A stretch of 64,000 bases of DNA from Rhizobium sp. L43 (GCF_002531725.1 NZ_NWSQ01000012.1:1-64000), one strand, 5' to 3'. Positions 8,203-17,749 are shown, counted from the first letter of the stretch. The notes: generated by a model not told the origin, from the sequence alone. Numbers and translations: made by a program.

Positions 8203-9738
8203 TCAGGCAAAACTCTTGCGCTTGCGCGCGACGGCCTGAGCTTCTTCCACGGCCGGCAGGCTCTGAAGCACGCGCTTGGCCGGCAGGATGGCGATGACCT
8301 CGGTGCCCTCGCGCAGCTTCGATTTCAGCAAGAACTGTCCGTCATGCTTGGCAAGGATCGCCTGCACGATCGGCAGGCCGAGGCCGGTGCCCTGTTCGGC
8401 GCTCTTGATGGCGATCGAGCCCTGGCCGAAGGCCGATAGCACGACGGGGATTTCTTCTTCCGGAATGCCGGGGCCGTTGTCCTTGATCGAGATGTATTGT
8501 CCGCCGCCGGCCGTCCAGCCGACCTTGACGTGGATTTCGCCGCCCTGCGGCGTGAACTTGACGGCATTGGAGAGAAGGTTGAGCACCACCTGGCGCATCG
8601 ATTTCTCGTCTGCCCAGATGGCCGGCAGCTGCCGCTCGAATTGATCCGAAATGGCGATGTTCTTGGCGCGGGCGCGCAGCTGGACCATGCCGATGCAATC
8701 TTCGGTGATATCGAGAAGCGAGATCGCCTCCTCGCTCAACTCGTATTTGCCGGCCTCGATGCGGGAGAGGTCGAGGATCTCGTTGATGAGATCGAGCAGA
8801 TGCTGGCCGGAGCGGTGGATGTCGCCGGCATATTCCTTGTAGGTCGGATTGGCGAGCGGTCCCATGACTTCGGCCGTCATCACCTCGGAGAAGCCGAGGA
8901 TGGCGTTGAGCGGCGTCCTGAGCTCGTGTGACATGGAGGCAAGGAAGCGGGACTTGGCAAGGTTTGCCTCTTCGGCACGGCGGCGCGCCTCGTCCGACAT
9001 CGATTTCGCCACCTCGAGCTCGGCGATCAGGTCGTCCTTCTCCGACTGGTAGGAGAGGATCCTGAGGTTCGACTTGAAGAGCCGGTCGCTGATATAGTTG
9101 AAGAAGACGAGGGTGGTGGTGAAGACCCCCGTCAGGCTGATTTCGAGCAGGTCGCGCGACAGGCCGCTCTTGGCGGCGAGCGCCAGGACCGCCGGCGAGA
9201 AGGCGGCGAGCACGGCGGGCGTCAGCATGAAGTTCGACATCGCCGTGACGGAGAGCGCGATCAGCAGCGTCGCACCCTTATAAAGAATGAAGCTCGACGG
9301 CTCACAGGTGTCGCAGCCCTGCAGCGCGAAGATGGCCCAGCAGCAGCCGAGCAGGAACTGGCCGGCGAGCAGCAGGCGGCGCCATTTGCGGGCGCTCTCG
9401 GGGGTGATTTCCTGCCGGCGCGCGCGCCGCGCAAGCAGGATATTGCCGGTGTGACAGGTCAGCGTCAGCAGTGCCCAGAAGAGCAATTGCGTGTTCTGTG
9501 TGAAGTAGACGCCAAGCGCGGTGACGATGACGACGAAGAGCGGCATGATCGTCGCGCCCTGCAGCATCGACGCCACATACATCTTGAGCACGTCACGGTC
9601 GAAGGAGGAATTGGACGCATGACCGGACTGAAGACGTTCGCGCGTCTGCCGCACGGCCTTCGAAACGGCCTTGTTGCGGTGGCTGCGCGACCTGTCGACA
9701 ATAATCTTGTCGGTCGATGTGCTGACGCCGGTACTCAT
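8203..9738 (-). CDS. Membrane sensor histidine kinase (PleC/DivJ-like)
   Basis: This 511-residue kinase has an N-terminal hydrophilic region, about six membrane helices between residues 55 and 230, a short coiled coil, then HisKA with FLASMSHELRTPLNAILGFS and an HATPase domain with NLLSNAVKF and GTGLGLPIV. The H-box closely resembles the PleC/DivJ/PdhS kinases that phosphorylate DivK in alphaproteobacteria, but no receiver gene is adjacent, so the partner is unproven. ATG 9738 is preferred to GTG 9744. No periplasmic sensor domain is evident, so sensing may be through the membrane part. Confidence 0.88.
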   Translation of the reverse strand: MSTGVSTSTDKIIVDRSRSHRNKAVSKAVRQTRERLQSGHASNSSFDRDVLKMYVASMLQGATIMPLFVVIVTALGVYFTQNTQLLFWALLTLTCHTGNILLARRARRQEITPESARKWRRLLLAGQFLLGCCWAIFALQGCDTCEPSSFILYKGATLLIALSVTAMSNFMLTPAVLAAFSPAVLALAAKSGLSRDLLEISLTGVFTTTLVFFNYISDRLFKSNLRILSYQSEKDDLIAELEVAKSMSDEARRRAEEANLAKSRFLASMSHELRTPLNAILGFSEVMTAEVMGPLANPTYKEYAGDIHRSGQHLLDLINEILDLSRIEAGKYELSEEAISLLDITEDCIGMVQLRARAKNIAISDQFERQLPAIWADEKSMRQVVLNLLSNAVKFTPQGGEIHVKVGWTAGGGQYISIKDNGPGIPEEEIPVVLSAFGQGSIAIKSAEQGTGLGLPIVQAILAKHDGQFLLKSKLREGTEVIAILPAKRVLQSLPAVEEAQAVARKRKSFA

Positions 9739-9844
9739 GTGCACGTTGAAACTTCATCCCAGGGTGGATAAGAGCTTAACCGGCAATTCTTAAGAAGATG
9801 TTTGCCATCTTTGCCAAGGATTTGTTTTTTAAGGAGGCGAAAGC

Positions 9845-10402
9845 GTGACACGGAGCCTGCGCCTGATTCGCGACGGCGTGATCGCTTTTGCCCTGCTGGC
9901 GCTCTTGGCACTGATTGCCGCCAAGCTCAACGATGCAGCACAAATCGAGCGTGCCGGTGCTTTTCATGCTGCCGACGGCGACAGCCTGACATTGGGAGAC
10001 GAGCGTTTGCGCCTCGAAGGCATCGATGCACCGGAGCTTAACCAGAGCTGCGAACGGGCAGGGAGGGCCTGGGCCTGTGGGCGGGCGGCGCGCGAGGCGC
10101 TGCAGGCCTTGGTCTTGGCATCGGGAACGCTTTGCCAGGGCAGCCGGCGCGACCGCTACGACAGGCTGCTTGTCATCTGCCGGAGCGGGGCGGGCGGCGA
10201 TATCAACGCCGCCATGGTGCGCCGGGGCATGGCCATCGCCTATGGCAGGTATGGCAAGGAGGAGGCCGAGGCGAGGGCAGCCAAGGCGGGTCTCTGGGCC
10301 GGGGCTTTCGAGCGGCCGCGTGATGTGCGCGATCACACGCGCCAGAAGCCCGCTTTCGACGGCGCCCTCAGTTTCATCCGGCAGATCGCCGGGTGGGAGT
10401 AA
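9845..10402 (+). CDS. Thermonuclease-like (SNase fold) exported protein
   Basis: This 185-residue protein has an N-terminal hydrophobic helix (residues 12-28) acting as signal or anchor, then a staphylococcal nuclease-like domain with ADGDSLTLGDERLRLEGIDAPE and DRYDRLLVICR. The conserved Asp/Glu/Arg pattern of the SNase active site is largely present. Start is GTG 9845, preceded by AAGGAGG with 7-bp spacing. Four cysteines in the domain may form disulfides outside the cytoplasm. It is 5 bp from the next gene and probably co-transcribed. Confidence 0.88.
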   Translation: MTRSLRLIRDGVIAFALLALLALIAAKLNDAAQIERAGAFHAADGDSLTLGDERLRLEGIDAPELNQSCERAGRAWACGRAAREALQALVLASGTLCQGSRRDRYDRLLVICRSGAGGDINAAMVRRGMAIAYGRYGKEEAEARAAKAGLWAGAFERPRDVRDHTRQKPAFDGALSFIRQIAGWE

Positions 10403-10407
10403 GTGCC

Positions 10408-11040
10408 ATGACCGACGAAGCCACGCTGGAGACGCTGCGGAGCGAGATCGCCTCCTGCCGCATCTGTCGCGATAGGCCGGCGAAAGGTCCTGAATATCGA
10501 CTGCCGCACGAGCCGCGGCCGGTGGCCGTGATCTCCTCGAGGGCACGCATCCTGATCGCCGGGCAAGCGCCGGGGGTCCGGGTGCATGAGAGTGGACTGC
10601 CGTTTGACGATGCCTCGGGCGACCGGTTGCGGTCCTGGCTCGGCGTTGACAGGGCAAGCTTCTACGACCGCGACCGATTCGCCATCGTGCCGATGGGCTT
10701 CTGTTTTCCTGGTTATGACGAGAAGGGCGCGGATTTACCGCCGCGCCGCGAATGTGCGCCGTTCTGGCGGCAAAGGGTGATTGCGGCGATGCCGCAGATC
10801 GAACTGGTGCTGGTCATCGGCCAATATGCGCAGGCCTGGCATATGGCTGACGAAAGGCGGGGCAGTATGACCGAGACGGTGCGGGCATGGCGCGACGGCC
10901 TTCTGTCTGGCAGGTCGCCGGCGGTGCTGCCGCTGCCGCATCCGAGTTGGCGCAACAGCGGCTGGCTGAAGCGCAATCCCTGGTTTGAGAGCGAACTGCT
11001 CCCGGTCTTGCGAGCACGGACGAAAATACTGCTTTCCTGA
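10408..11040 (+). CDS. Uracil-DNA glycosylase superfamily protein
   Basis: This 210-residue protein has the superfamily layout: ILIAGQAPGVRVHESGLPFDD near residue 50 (motif 1), MGFCFPGY, and the late LPLPHPSWRNSGW block (HPS motif). An N-terminal CRICRD pair could contribute to an iron-sulfur cluster, but the full four-cysteine set of family 4/5 enzymes is not obvious. It begins at ATG 10408; GTG 10393 is an alternative that would overlap the nuclease gene. A DNA-repair role is inferred from the family. Confidence 0.85.
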   Translation: MTDEATLETLRSEIASCRICRDRPAKGPEYRLPHEPRPVAVISSRARILIAGQAPGVRVHESGLPFDDASGDRLRSWLGVDRASFYDRDRFAIVPMGFCFPGYDEKGADLPPRRECAPFWRQRVIAAMPQIELVLVIGQYAQAWHMADERRGSMTETVRAWRDGLLSGRSPAVLPLPHPSWRNSGWLKRNPWFESELLPVLRARTKILLS

Positions 11041-11110
11041 AACAAAATTCTTTTCGTTGCGCGGAATCGCGTTATACAAAGAAAAATAATTCGAAAGGAC
11101 TGTTGTGCGC

Positions 11111-11599
11111 ATGGACCGCCTCGACCGCAAAATACTGCGTCTGCTGCAAGAAGATTCGACCCTTGCAGTCGCCGATCTCGCAAAGAAAGTCGGGCTTTCG
11201 ACGACGCCATGCTGGCGGCGCATCCAGAAGATGGAGGAAGACGGCGTCATCAAGCGGCGAGTCGCCATCCTTGATCCGGAGAAGGTCAACACCAAAGTCA
11301 CCGTCTTCGTGTCGATTCGCACGGCCACACATTCGATCGAATGGCTGCGACGCTTTTCCGAGGTTGTTGCTGAATTTCCCGAAGTGGTCGAATTCTACCG
11401 GATGAGCGGGGATGTCGACTATCTCCTGCGAGTCGTCGTACCCGATATCGCCGCCTATGACGCTTTCTACAAGCGGATGATCGCCAAGATCGAGATTCGC
11501 GACGTCTCTTCCGCCTTTGCGATGGAGCAGATCAAGTATTCGACGCAGCTGCCGCTCGACTACATGATTCTGGAGAATGCCAAATCCAACGAGGACTGA
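11111..11599 (+). CDS. Lrp/AsnC-family transcriptional regulator
   Basis: This protein of about 162 residues begins MDRLDRKILRLLQ, followed by a helix-turn-helix (VADLAKKVGLSTTPCWRRIQ) and a C-terminal RAM/AsnC ligand domain (VVEFYRMSGDVDYLLRVVV). GTG at 11105 is an alternative start with a slightly better ribosome-site spacing. The upstream gap is AT-rich with GTTATACAAAG, a plausible own-promoter region. No amino-acid metabolic gene is adjacent, so the target is unknown. An 18-bp GC hairpin follows the stop at 11607-11624. Confidence 0.92.
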   Translation: MDRLDRKILRLLQEDSTLAVADLAKKVGLSTTPCWRRIQKMEEDGVIKRRVAILDPEKVNTKVTVFVSIRTATHSIEWLRRFSEVVAEFPEVVEFYRMSGDVDYLLRVVVPDIAAYDAFYKRMIAKIEIRDVSSAFAMEQIKYSTQLPLDYMILENAKSNED

Positions 11600-12286
11600 A
11601 ACCGGCGTGCGGCCTGCGCCGCACCCCGCAATGCGCGAGGCCGCACGCATAATCGCGCCAGGATTGAGCTGTTGGGGGCAGTTCAGCCACATTTGAGCGC
11701 CGATCTAGCGAGCGTGGAGGCAGGCAGAATGTGGTCGCACCTGCAGAAAGGCCCTAGAAATAGCGAAAAAACGCTTGAATCGCGCCAAATTCTCAAAAAT
11801 AAATAGCCTGGTAACGAATACGAGGCTATGTTGACCGCAACCGGTGAGCGCTCTGTCATCATTTCGTCTCATTGGTATCGAATTCAGGACACCATGTTCT
11901 ACGCCGCTGCCTTGTATGTGTTGAGTAGCCGGCGGTAGAGTTTATGCACTTCACCATTGTGTTCGACGGGGGTCGAGCGGTGGAGAATTTGACAAATGGG
12001 GCATAGCGTTTGCGGCTTGCGATGGAAGATTTCCGTCGCGGAGCCGCTTGGTGTGTTTTTCGCATAAATAATTGAAATTGTTGTATAAAAATCACGCCTA
12101 CGGGGAAAGTAGCTTCGGTAGCCCTATCTCACGTGTATCCAGAATTGCTTGATAAGGCGGTGTATGGGATGACGGTTGGGCGGTTCGATCGATCCGCACG
12201 CCGAGATGGCTGTTCAAACTGGGCCGGCTTCAAATCGACTACCCGATTGGAAGCCAGCCCCGATCGACAAAGGAATGGATTGGTAA
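11600..12286. promoter_or_regulatory. Long leader/intergenic region upstream of the porin gene
   Basis: This 687-bp gap is distinctly more AT-rich than its neighbours. It starts with an extended hairpin (arms 11606-11616 and 11638-11648) that may end the Lrp transcript. AT-rich runs near 11757-11815 and 12060-12090 (TTGTATAAAAATC) are promoter candidates for the porin gene. A long untranslated leader is common for abundant outer-membrane proteins. I find no credible protein gene; an open leftward frame from about 12110 to 11899 lacks a start codon. Confidence 0.45.
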
Positions 12287-13309
12287 ATGAACATCAGAAT
12301 GGTTTTGCTTGCATCAGCAGCAGCATTTGCTGCATCGACGCCGGTTCTTGCAGCTGACGCTATTGTTGCTGCTGAGCCGGAACCGGTTGAATATGTTCGC
12401 GTCTGCGACGCTTACGGCACCGGCTACTTCTACATCCCGGGCACCGAAACCTGCCTCAAGATCGAAGGCTACATCCGTTTCCAGGTCGACGTTGGTGATC
12501 AGCCCCTCAATGGCTCGGCCAGCAACGACTCGGATTGGGATGCCAAGACCCGCGGTCAGGTTCAGTTCACCGCCAAGAGCGACACCGAGTACGGTCCGCT
12601 GACCGGCGTCATCGTCATGCAGTTCAATGCTGACAATGCCACCGACCAGGATGCCATCCTCGACTCCGCTTATCTCGACATCGCGGGCTTCCGCGCTGGT
12701 CTGTTCTACAGCTGGTGGGACGATGGTCTCTCGGGTGAAACCGACGACATCGGCTCGATCGTAACGCTGCACAACTCTCTCCGCTATCAGTACGAAAGCG
12801 GCACCTTCTACGCTGGTATCAGCGTCGACGAACTGGAAGACGGCTTCTACAAGAGCGGCGAAGGCCCGAACAACGTAGGCGTTGCCTTCGGCGTTGGCGG
12901 CACTGCAGGTGCCTTCAGCTACCAGGTCACCGGCGGCTGGGACTTCGACAACGAAGACGGCGCTGTCCGTGCAATGGGTACGGTTGACATCGGTCCCGGT
13001 ACGCTCGGCCTCGCTGCCGTATACTCTTCCGGCCCGAACTCCTACTACTCCGCAGCTGAATGGGCTGTCGCTGCCGAATACGCTATCAAGGCAACCGACA
13101 AGCTCAAGATCACCCCTGGTGTTCAGTACTACGGCGACTACTATGCTGCTGGCGACGACTTCAGCAATGACGACGCTTGGAAGGTCGGTCTGACGGTCGA
13201 TTACCAGATCGTCGACAACTTCTACGCCAAGGCTTCGGTTCAGTACCTCGACCCGGACAACGGCGACGACTCCACTTCGGGCTACTTCCGCCTGCAGCGT
13301 TCGTTCTAA
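12287..13309 (+). CDS. ropA: Outer-membrane porin, RopA type
   Basis: This 340-residue precursor has a signal peptide (MNIRMVLLASAAAFAAS, cleavage after VLAA near residue 23) and then the alphaproteobacterial porin_2 pattern: VRVCDAYGTGYFYIPGTETCLKIEGYIRF with its two conserved cysteines, many aromatic-flanked strands, and a terminal phenylalanine (LQRSF) for barrel insertion. The codon use looks strongly biased toward preferred codons, as in highly expressed genes. Rhizobia carry several ropA paralogues; which one this is cannot be told. A GC hairpin follows at 13324-13347. Confidence 0.92.
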   Translation: MNIRMVLLASAAAFAASTPVLAADAIVAAEPEPVEYVRVCDAYGTGYFYIPGTETCLKIEGYIRFQVDVGDQPLNGSASNDSDWDAKTRGQVQFTAKSDTEYGPLTGVIVMQFNADNATDQDAILDSAYLDIAGFRAGLFYSWWDDGLSGETDDIGSIVTLHNSLRYQYESGTFYAGISVDELEDGFYKSGEGPNNVGVAFGVGGTAGAFSYQVTGGWDFDNEDGAVRAMGTVDIGPGTLGLAAVYSSGPNSYYSAAEWAVAAEYAIKATDKLKITPGVQYYGDYYAAGDDFSNDDAWKVGLTVDYQIVDNFYAKASVQYLDPDNGDDSTSGYFRLQRSF

Positions 13310-13323
13310 TCCACTTAGTGGAT

Positions 13324-13347
13324 GCCCCCGGTTTTCGGGCCGGGGGC
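13324..13347 (+). terminator. Terminator hairpin after the porin gene
   Basis: A perfect 8-bp GC stem (GCCCCCGG/CCGGGGGC) lies 15 bp after the porin stop. It has no long T-run after it, so it may act partly to stabilise the abundant message. The rest of the gap to 13764 contains only short GC repeats and no gene that I can support. Confidence 0.6.
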
Positions 13348-13764
13348 ACTTCAAATCAGTTTCTGATCCGAGTGACCTCCGATCAGCTACGGGGACGGGT
13401 CCGGTCTTCCCTGCCGGGCCGTCCTTGCAGCGTTTTTAACGCGCAGTCTTCAAGGCAGTCTTTCCGGATAGCCTTTCAAGTGGTGGAAGCGGCAGGTTTG
13501 CGTATTGCACGTCGGCTTCTTGGCAATCCCGTTTCTCGTTGAACTCCCTTTTTCAATTTTCAAGCGCGCTGGATCGATCGATAACATCATCGTGCGGGAC
13601 GGGAGCTATTGAGCTGCTTCTCGTCTTCGCCGTCGGCTGGCTTGCCGCAACAGGTCGCGAAAAGAAAATCCAATGCCGACAATGTGATTACAGCTTTTGG
13701 GGAGAGGCGATACAACCCTTGCAGGGGGCTGGCATTCATTCCTTTGCTCGGATAGCTTGTTCTT

Positions 13765-14661
13765 ATGGACGATCTCAATGATTACTATTATTTCGCCGCT
13801 GTCGTCTCCAGCGGTGGTTTTGCTTCTGCAAGTCGCGATCTCAAGATACCGCGTTCGAAGCTGAGCAGGCGGGTCAGCCGGCTGGAAGACGGGCTTGGCG
13901 CAAGGCTGATAGAACGCTCGACTCGTCACTTCCGGGTGACGGAGATCGGTCAAGCTTTCTACGAAAGATGCCAGACCATCCTGCAGGAGGCCGACCGCGC
14001 CAAATCGATCGTCAGCGAAGCTCAGTCCGACCCGCAAGGCGTGGTCCGGATGGCTTGTCCGCTCGGTCTCGTCGACATTTCGGTCGGCGGAATCCTGCCT
14101 GAATTCCTGGAGCGTTATCCGAAGATCAAATTGCAGATCATCGGCTCCGACCGGCGCGCCGACCTGATCAACGAACGCATCGACCTCGAGGTGAGGGCAA
14201 CCAATGAGCCGGAGACGCAGACGAGCCTGACAATGCGCAAGCTCGACCGCATCAGGCGTATCCTCGTCGCGAGTCCCTCGCTCGTCGAGCGCACCGGCGG
14301 CTTGAATTGCGTGGACGAGCTCGCCGACCTGCCGACGCTGGCAATGACGTCATGGGTGTCGTTCCACACCTGGGAACTGATCGGCCCGAATGATGCCAAG
14401 CAGGTGATCCGGCATCAGCCGCGGCTCACCTGCCGCAGTATGACCGCCATCCTCGACGCGGCCCGTGCTGGCCTCGGCTTCGGGCTTCTGCTCGAAAGTG
14501 CCTGCGAGGCGGACCTCCAGGCCGGCAAGCTGGTGCGGGTGCTGCCGGAGTGGCAATCGGAGGAGAGCCAGTTCTATATCGTCTTTACGACCGCCAAGGG
14601 CATGCCGCCGGCGGTCCGAGTGCTGATCGATTTCCTGGTCGAAAAATCCAGACATCATTGA
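13765..14661 (+). CDS. LysR-family transcriptional regulator
   Basis: This 298-residue regulator has an N-terminal DNA-binding domain (FASASRDLKIPRSKLSRRVSRLE) and a LysR substrate domain of the CrgA-like type (VRMACPLGLVDISVGGILPEFL). It stands alone, convergent with the AlkD-like gene, with a 455-bp gap upstream after the porin. No divergent partner gene is present, so the regulon cannot be inferred from position. Confidence 0.9.
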   Translation: MDDLNDYYYFAAVVSSGGFASASRDLKIPRSKLSRRVSRLEDGLGARLIERSTRHFRVTEIGQAFYERCQTILQEADRAKSIVSEAQSDPQGVVRMACPLGLVDISVGGILPEFLERYPKIKLQIIGSDRRADLINERIDLEVRATNEPETQTSLTMRKLDRIRRILVASPSLVERTGGLNCVDELADLPTLAMTSWVSFHTWELIGPNDAKQVIRHQPRLTCRSMTAILDAARAGLGFGLLLESACEADLQAGKLVRVLPEWQSEESQFYIVFTTAKGMPPAVRVLIDFLVEKSRHH

Positions 14662-14702
14662 CGAAGAGGCGAGGGGTTTCGGCACTGGAGCAGGCGTCCG
14701 CC

Positions 14703-15386
14703 TTATCTCAGCCGGGCCAGCAGCTTTTCGTTGGCCAGTTCCCTGGCGGCATCCTTGCCAATCCATCGGGTGGTTTTATCAGCGCTTTCCGCCAGGGCGC
14801 TTGCGAGTGCGAGCGCTGGTGTATGGCAGGCGAGATTGCGCTTGCCGATACTGCGCAGTGCCCAATTGACCGCCTTGCGCACGAAGTTTCGCGGGTCGCC
14901 GGAATGGGCTTCGATCAGCGGCATCCAGGCGAGGATGGTGGCGTCGGGCTCCTTCTTCCGATGGACGGCGGCGCCTGATATCATGGCGAAGGCAGTGCGC
15001 CTGACAAATTCGCGCTCATCGGCGGCGAATTCTGACACGAGTTCGTCGAGCCGGGCCTCGACGAAGAGATCGGCGGCGCAATCGACGATCTCCCAGGAGT
15101 TAAAATCGTTGCCCCAATTTCGCGCATCGTCCGCCGTCAGCCGCTTCGGCTCGGCTGTAAAGAGGGCGAGCAGGCGGACTTCGCGGATATCGCTACTCCA
15201 GAGCTGCCTTGCCCTGGCGTGATCCTTCTTCGCTTGCCTGGCGATCGCCTTGAGATCGGGATTGGGGATGCCGAGGGCACGGTTCGTGACAATGCCGAAG
15301 CGCGCCATGCCGGCGATATTTTCCTCCGAACGCAGGGTTTCGAGATGGGCGATCAGTTCGGCTGCGTCGGAGGCTGACGTGATCAT
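14703..15386 (-). CDS. DNA alkylation repair protein (AlkD-like HEAT repeats)
   Basis: This 227-residue all-helical protein matches the AlkD/AlkC superfamily of DNA glycosylases that remove N3- and N7-alkylpurines. Typical segments are LKAIARQAKKDHARARQLW, then NWGNDFNSWEIVDCAADLF and the late NFVRKAVNWALRSIGKRN. Start ATG 15386 overlaps the upstream dehydrogenase stop by 4 bp, so the two genes are co-transcribed although functionally unrelated. The longer frame to 15542 is not supported. Confidence 0.88.
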   Translation of the reverse strand: MITSASDAAELIAHLETLRSEENIAGMARFGIVTNRALGIPNPDLKAIARQAKKDHARARQLWSSDIREVRLLALFTAEPKRLTADDARNWGNDFNSWEIVDCAADLFVEARLDELVSEFAADEREFVRRTAFAMISGAAVHRKKEPDATILAWMPLIEAHSGDPRNFVRKAVNWALRSIGKRNLACHTPALALASALAESADKTTRWIGKDAARELANEKLLARLR

Positions 15387-16252
15387 TTTTCGAGGCGGGC
15401 GAGCAACGAGGATGTGTCCCAGCGATTGCCGCCCATCGCCTGGACGTCGCCGTAGAACTGGTCGACGACGGCGGTGACCGGCAGCTTGGCGCCGTTGCGG
15501 CGAGCTTCGGTGAGCACGATGCCGAGATCCTTGCGCATCCAATCGACCGCGAAGCCGAAATCATATTTGCCGGCGTTCATAGTCTTGTGCCGGTTTTCCA
15601 TCTGCCAGGAGCCGGCCGCCCCCTTGGAGATCACCTCGACGACCTTTTCGATATCGAGACCGGCGCGCTTGCCGAAATGCAGCGCTTCGGCAAGTCCCTG
15701 CACGAGGCCGGCGATGCAGATCTGGTTGACCATCTTGGTCAACTGGCCCGAACCTGCCGGTCCCATCAGACCGACCATGCGGGCATAGGCGTCGATGACG
15801 GGCCTGGCGCGTTCGAAGACGGCCTCGTCACCGCCGCACATAACGGTGAGGATGCCGTTTTCGGCGCCGGCCTGGCCGCCGGAGACGGGAGCGTCGATGA
15901 AATCGACGCCTTTTTCCTTTGCCGCGGCATAAAGTTCGCGAGCGACCTCGGCGCTGGCGGTGGTGTTGTCGATCAACACCGAACCCGGCTTCATGCCGTG
16001 CAGGGCGCCGTCCTTGCCGGATGTCACCGATCGGAGATCTTCGTCATTGCCGACGCAGACGAAGACGAAGTCGGCCCCGGCGGCGGCCTCGGCCGGGGTG
16101 GGGGCGGACTTGCCGGAGAATTTCTCGGCCCAGGCGGCGGCTTTTTCGGGCGTCCTGTTGTAGACGGTAACATCGTGGCCGCCCTTCCTCTTCAGATGAC
16201 CGGCCATGGGAAAACCCATGACGCCGAGACCGATGAATGCGACTTTAGCCAT
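15383..16252 (-). CDS. 3-hydroxyisobutyrate dehydrogenase-like NAD(P) oxidoreductase
   Basis: This 289-residue beta-hydroxyacid dehydrogenase has the N-terminal FIGLGVMGFPMAGHL dinucleotide and substrate motif, DAPVSGGQAGAENG (substrate binding) and the catalytic lysine region GSGQLTKMVNQ. The family includes 3-hydroxyisobutyrate dehydrogenase of valine breakdown and tartronate semialdehyde reductase; sequence alone does not separate them here. ATG 16252 follows an AAGGATAGGA ribosome site, and a start seven codons upstream is less likely. Confidence 0.87.
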   Translation of the reverse strand: MAKVAFIGLGVMGFPMAGHLKRKGGHDVTVYNRTPEKAAAWAEKFSGKSAPTPAEAAAGADFVFVCVGNDEDLRSVTSGKDGALHGMKPGSVLIDNTTASAEVARELYAAAKEKGVDFIDAPVSGGQAGAENGILTVMCGGDEAVFERARPVIDAYARMVGLMGPAGSGQLTKMVNQICIAGLVQGLAEALHFGKRAGLDIEKVVEVISKGAAGSWQMENRHKTMNAGKYDFGFAVDWMRKDLGIVLTEARRNGAKLPVTAVVDQFYGDVQAMGGNRWDTSSLLARLEK

Positions 16253-16584
16253 ATGTCCTATCCTTTTCGTCAAGCGCAGGCCCGAGGATTAACCGAAACG
16301 GCGGGAGCAGAAAAGACCCGGAAGACGGACTTCTCTTCCGATTGGCACATATGAGGCTGGCCGCATCCGAGAGCGGCTCTCCGCCGAAGGTCGGGAGTGA
16401 TCGGCAAAAGCACGCGAAAAAATTTCGCTTTAAGGCGATTTCCGGGCCGCAAAATTTCAGCAAGGGCCGAATGTTGCAAATATAATTGTCGATACAGATT
16501 ATAGATTTAATCATCATGGAGCCCATAGCGAACGGGTTCGACCAGCCGAAACCAGGTTTGGCGCCATTCAAAAAGGGGATAGTC
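16253..16584. promoter_or_regulatory. Divergent promoter region before ssuA
   Basis: This 332-bp gap separates the dehydrogenase gene from ssuA. It turns AT-rich toward the ssuA side. The 9-mer ATTGTCGAT at 16485-16493 recurs at 17653-17661 ahead of the second ssu transcript, both within AT-rich contexts, which marks a candidate sulfur-regulator site. No gene is seen in the gap. Confidence 0.4.
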
Positions 16585-17550
16585 ATGATTTCACGTCGAC
16601 AAACGCTCGGGCTTTTCGCAGCAGCCGCGGCCACGGCAATCCTGCCGGCTATCAGGCCGGCACGCGCTGCCGCCAGCGAATTCCGTATCGGCTGGCAGAA
16701 GAACGGCGTGCTTGCGCTTGCCAAGCGTCGCAGCGCACTTGAGAAGCGGTTTGCCGATCGAGGCATTACCGTCAGCTGGTCGGAATTCACATCCGGTCCG
16801 CCGCTTCTCGAAGCTTTGGGCGCCGGCGCTCTCGATTTCGGCGCGACCGGCGATGTGCCGCCCCTCTTTGCCCAGGCGGCCGGCGGGCAGCTCTATTATG
16901 TCGGTCTCTACAAGGGCAGCCCGGCAGCCTCGGCCATCCTCGTGCGCAAGGATTCGCCAATCAAGACGCTCGACGACCTCAAGGGTAAAAAGGTTGCTTT
17001 CAAGCGCGGCTCCAGCGCGCACAATGTGACCGTCAAGGTTCTGCGCAAGGCCGGCCTGAAGCCCGAGGACGTCGAGCAGCTGGACCTTTCGCCACCCGAT
17101 GCCGCCGCCGCCTTTAAGAATGGCAGCATCGACGCATGGTCGATCTGGGATCCCTATCTGGCGATTGCCCAAGCCGATCCGGAGACACGCATCCTGACGA
17201 CTGTCGAAGGCATCGTCGACTCCTACAGCTTCTTCCTCGCCAACCGTGATTTCACCGACGCCAACGGGCAGGTGATCGTCGACGTGATCGACGAACTCGC
17301 CAAGGTCGGCAAGTCGGCACAAAGCAATCTCGATGCGACGGTGAAAGAGCTTTCCGAGATCACCGGTGTGCCGGTTGAGGTGACGCAGGTGACATTGACG
17401 CGCAAGGGCGCCGATCTCGGCAGCGTCTCGACAATCACCGATGCCGCCGCTGCCTATCAGCAGGCACTTGCCGACGAGTTTTACGGGCTGGGCATCCTGC
17501 CGAAGAAGCTCGTGACAGGCGATATTGTCTGGCGTCCCAAGGCGAGCTGA
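16585..17550 (+). CDS. ssuA: Aliphatic sulfonate ABC transporter, substrate-binding protein
   Basis: This 321-residue periplasmic protein has a twin-arginine-like signal (MISRRQTLGLFAAAAA, cleavage after ARA near residue 29). The mature part carries FRIGWQKNGVLALAK and the SsuA/nitrate-binding motif TSGPPLLEALGAGALDFGAT. It delivers alkanesulfonates to SsuBC. ATG 16585 with AAAGGGGAT upstream is preferred to a start at 16486. A strong hairpin separates it from the rest of the ssu genes, consistent with a binding protein made in excess. Confidence 0.92.
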   Translation: MISRRQTLGLFAAAAATAILPAIRPARAAASEFRIGWQKNGVLALAKRRSALEKRFADRGITVSWSEFTSGPPLLEALGAGALDFGATGDVPPLFAQAAGGQLYYVGLYKGSPAASAILVRKDSPIKTLDDLKGKKVAFKRGSSAHNVTVKVLRKAGLKPEDVEQLDLSPPDAAAAFKNGSIDAWSIWDPYLAIAQADPETRILTTVEGIVDSYSFFLANRDFTDANGQVIVDVIDELAKVGKSAQSNLDATVKELSEITGVPVEVTQVTLTRKGADLGSVSTITDAAAAYQQALADEFYGLGILPKKLVTGDIVWRPKAS

Positions 17551-17575
17551 CTTTTCGCAGAGGCTGAGATTTCCG

Positions 17576-17610
17576 CTCAGCGGCATGAAGAGACCCTTCA
17601 TGCCGCTGAG
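17576..17610 (+). terminator. Strong hairpin after ssuA
   Basis: A perfect 15-bp stem with a 5-nt loop begins 25 bp after the ssuA stop and is followed by GAAAAATATTCT. It either ends or attenuates the ssuA message before ssuD. Confidence 0.75.
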
Positions 17611-17749
17611 CCGGAAAAATATTCTCCAAAGCCGATTACAATAGCAATTGATATTGTCGATCTAATTGGTGGTCTATGCCAGTATCCTGGCGATCGACAG
17701 TGGACCGGAAGGCACCGGCCAGCCGCCATTTGATCGAAGGATATTTCAG

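Noticed and set aside
11899..12110. Open leftward frame of about 70 codons ending in LYRRLLNTYKAAA before the porin gene
   Set aside because: It has no ATG, GTG or TTG start with a ribosome site and no recognised family. It could be an old gene tail but is not supportable.
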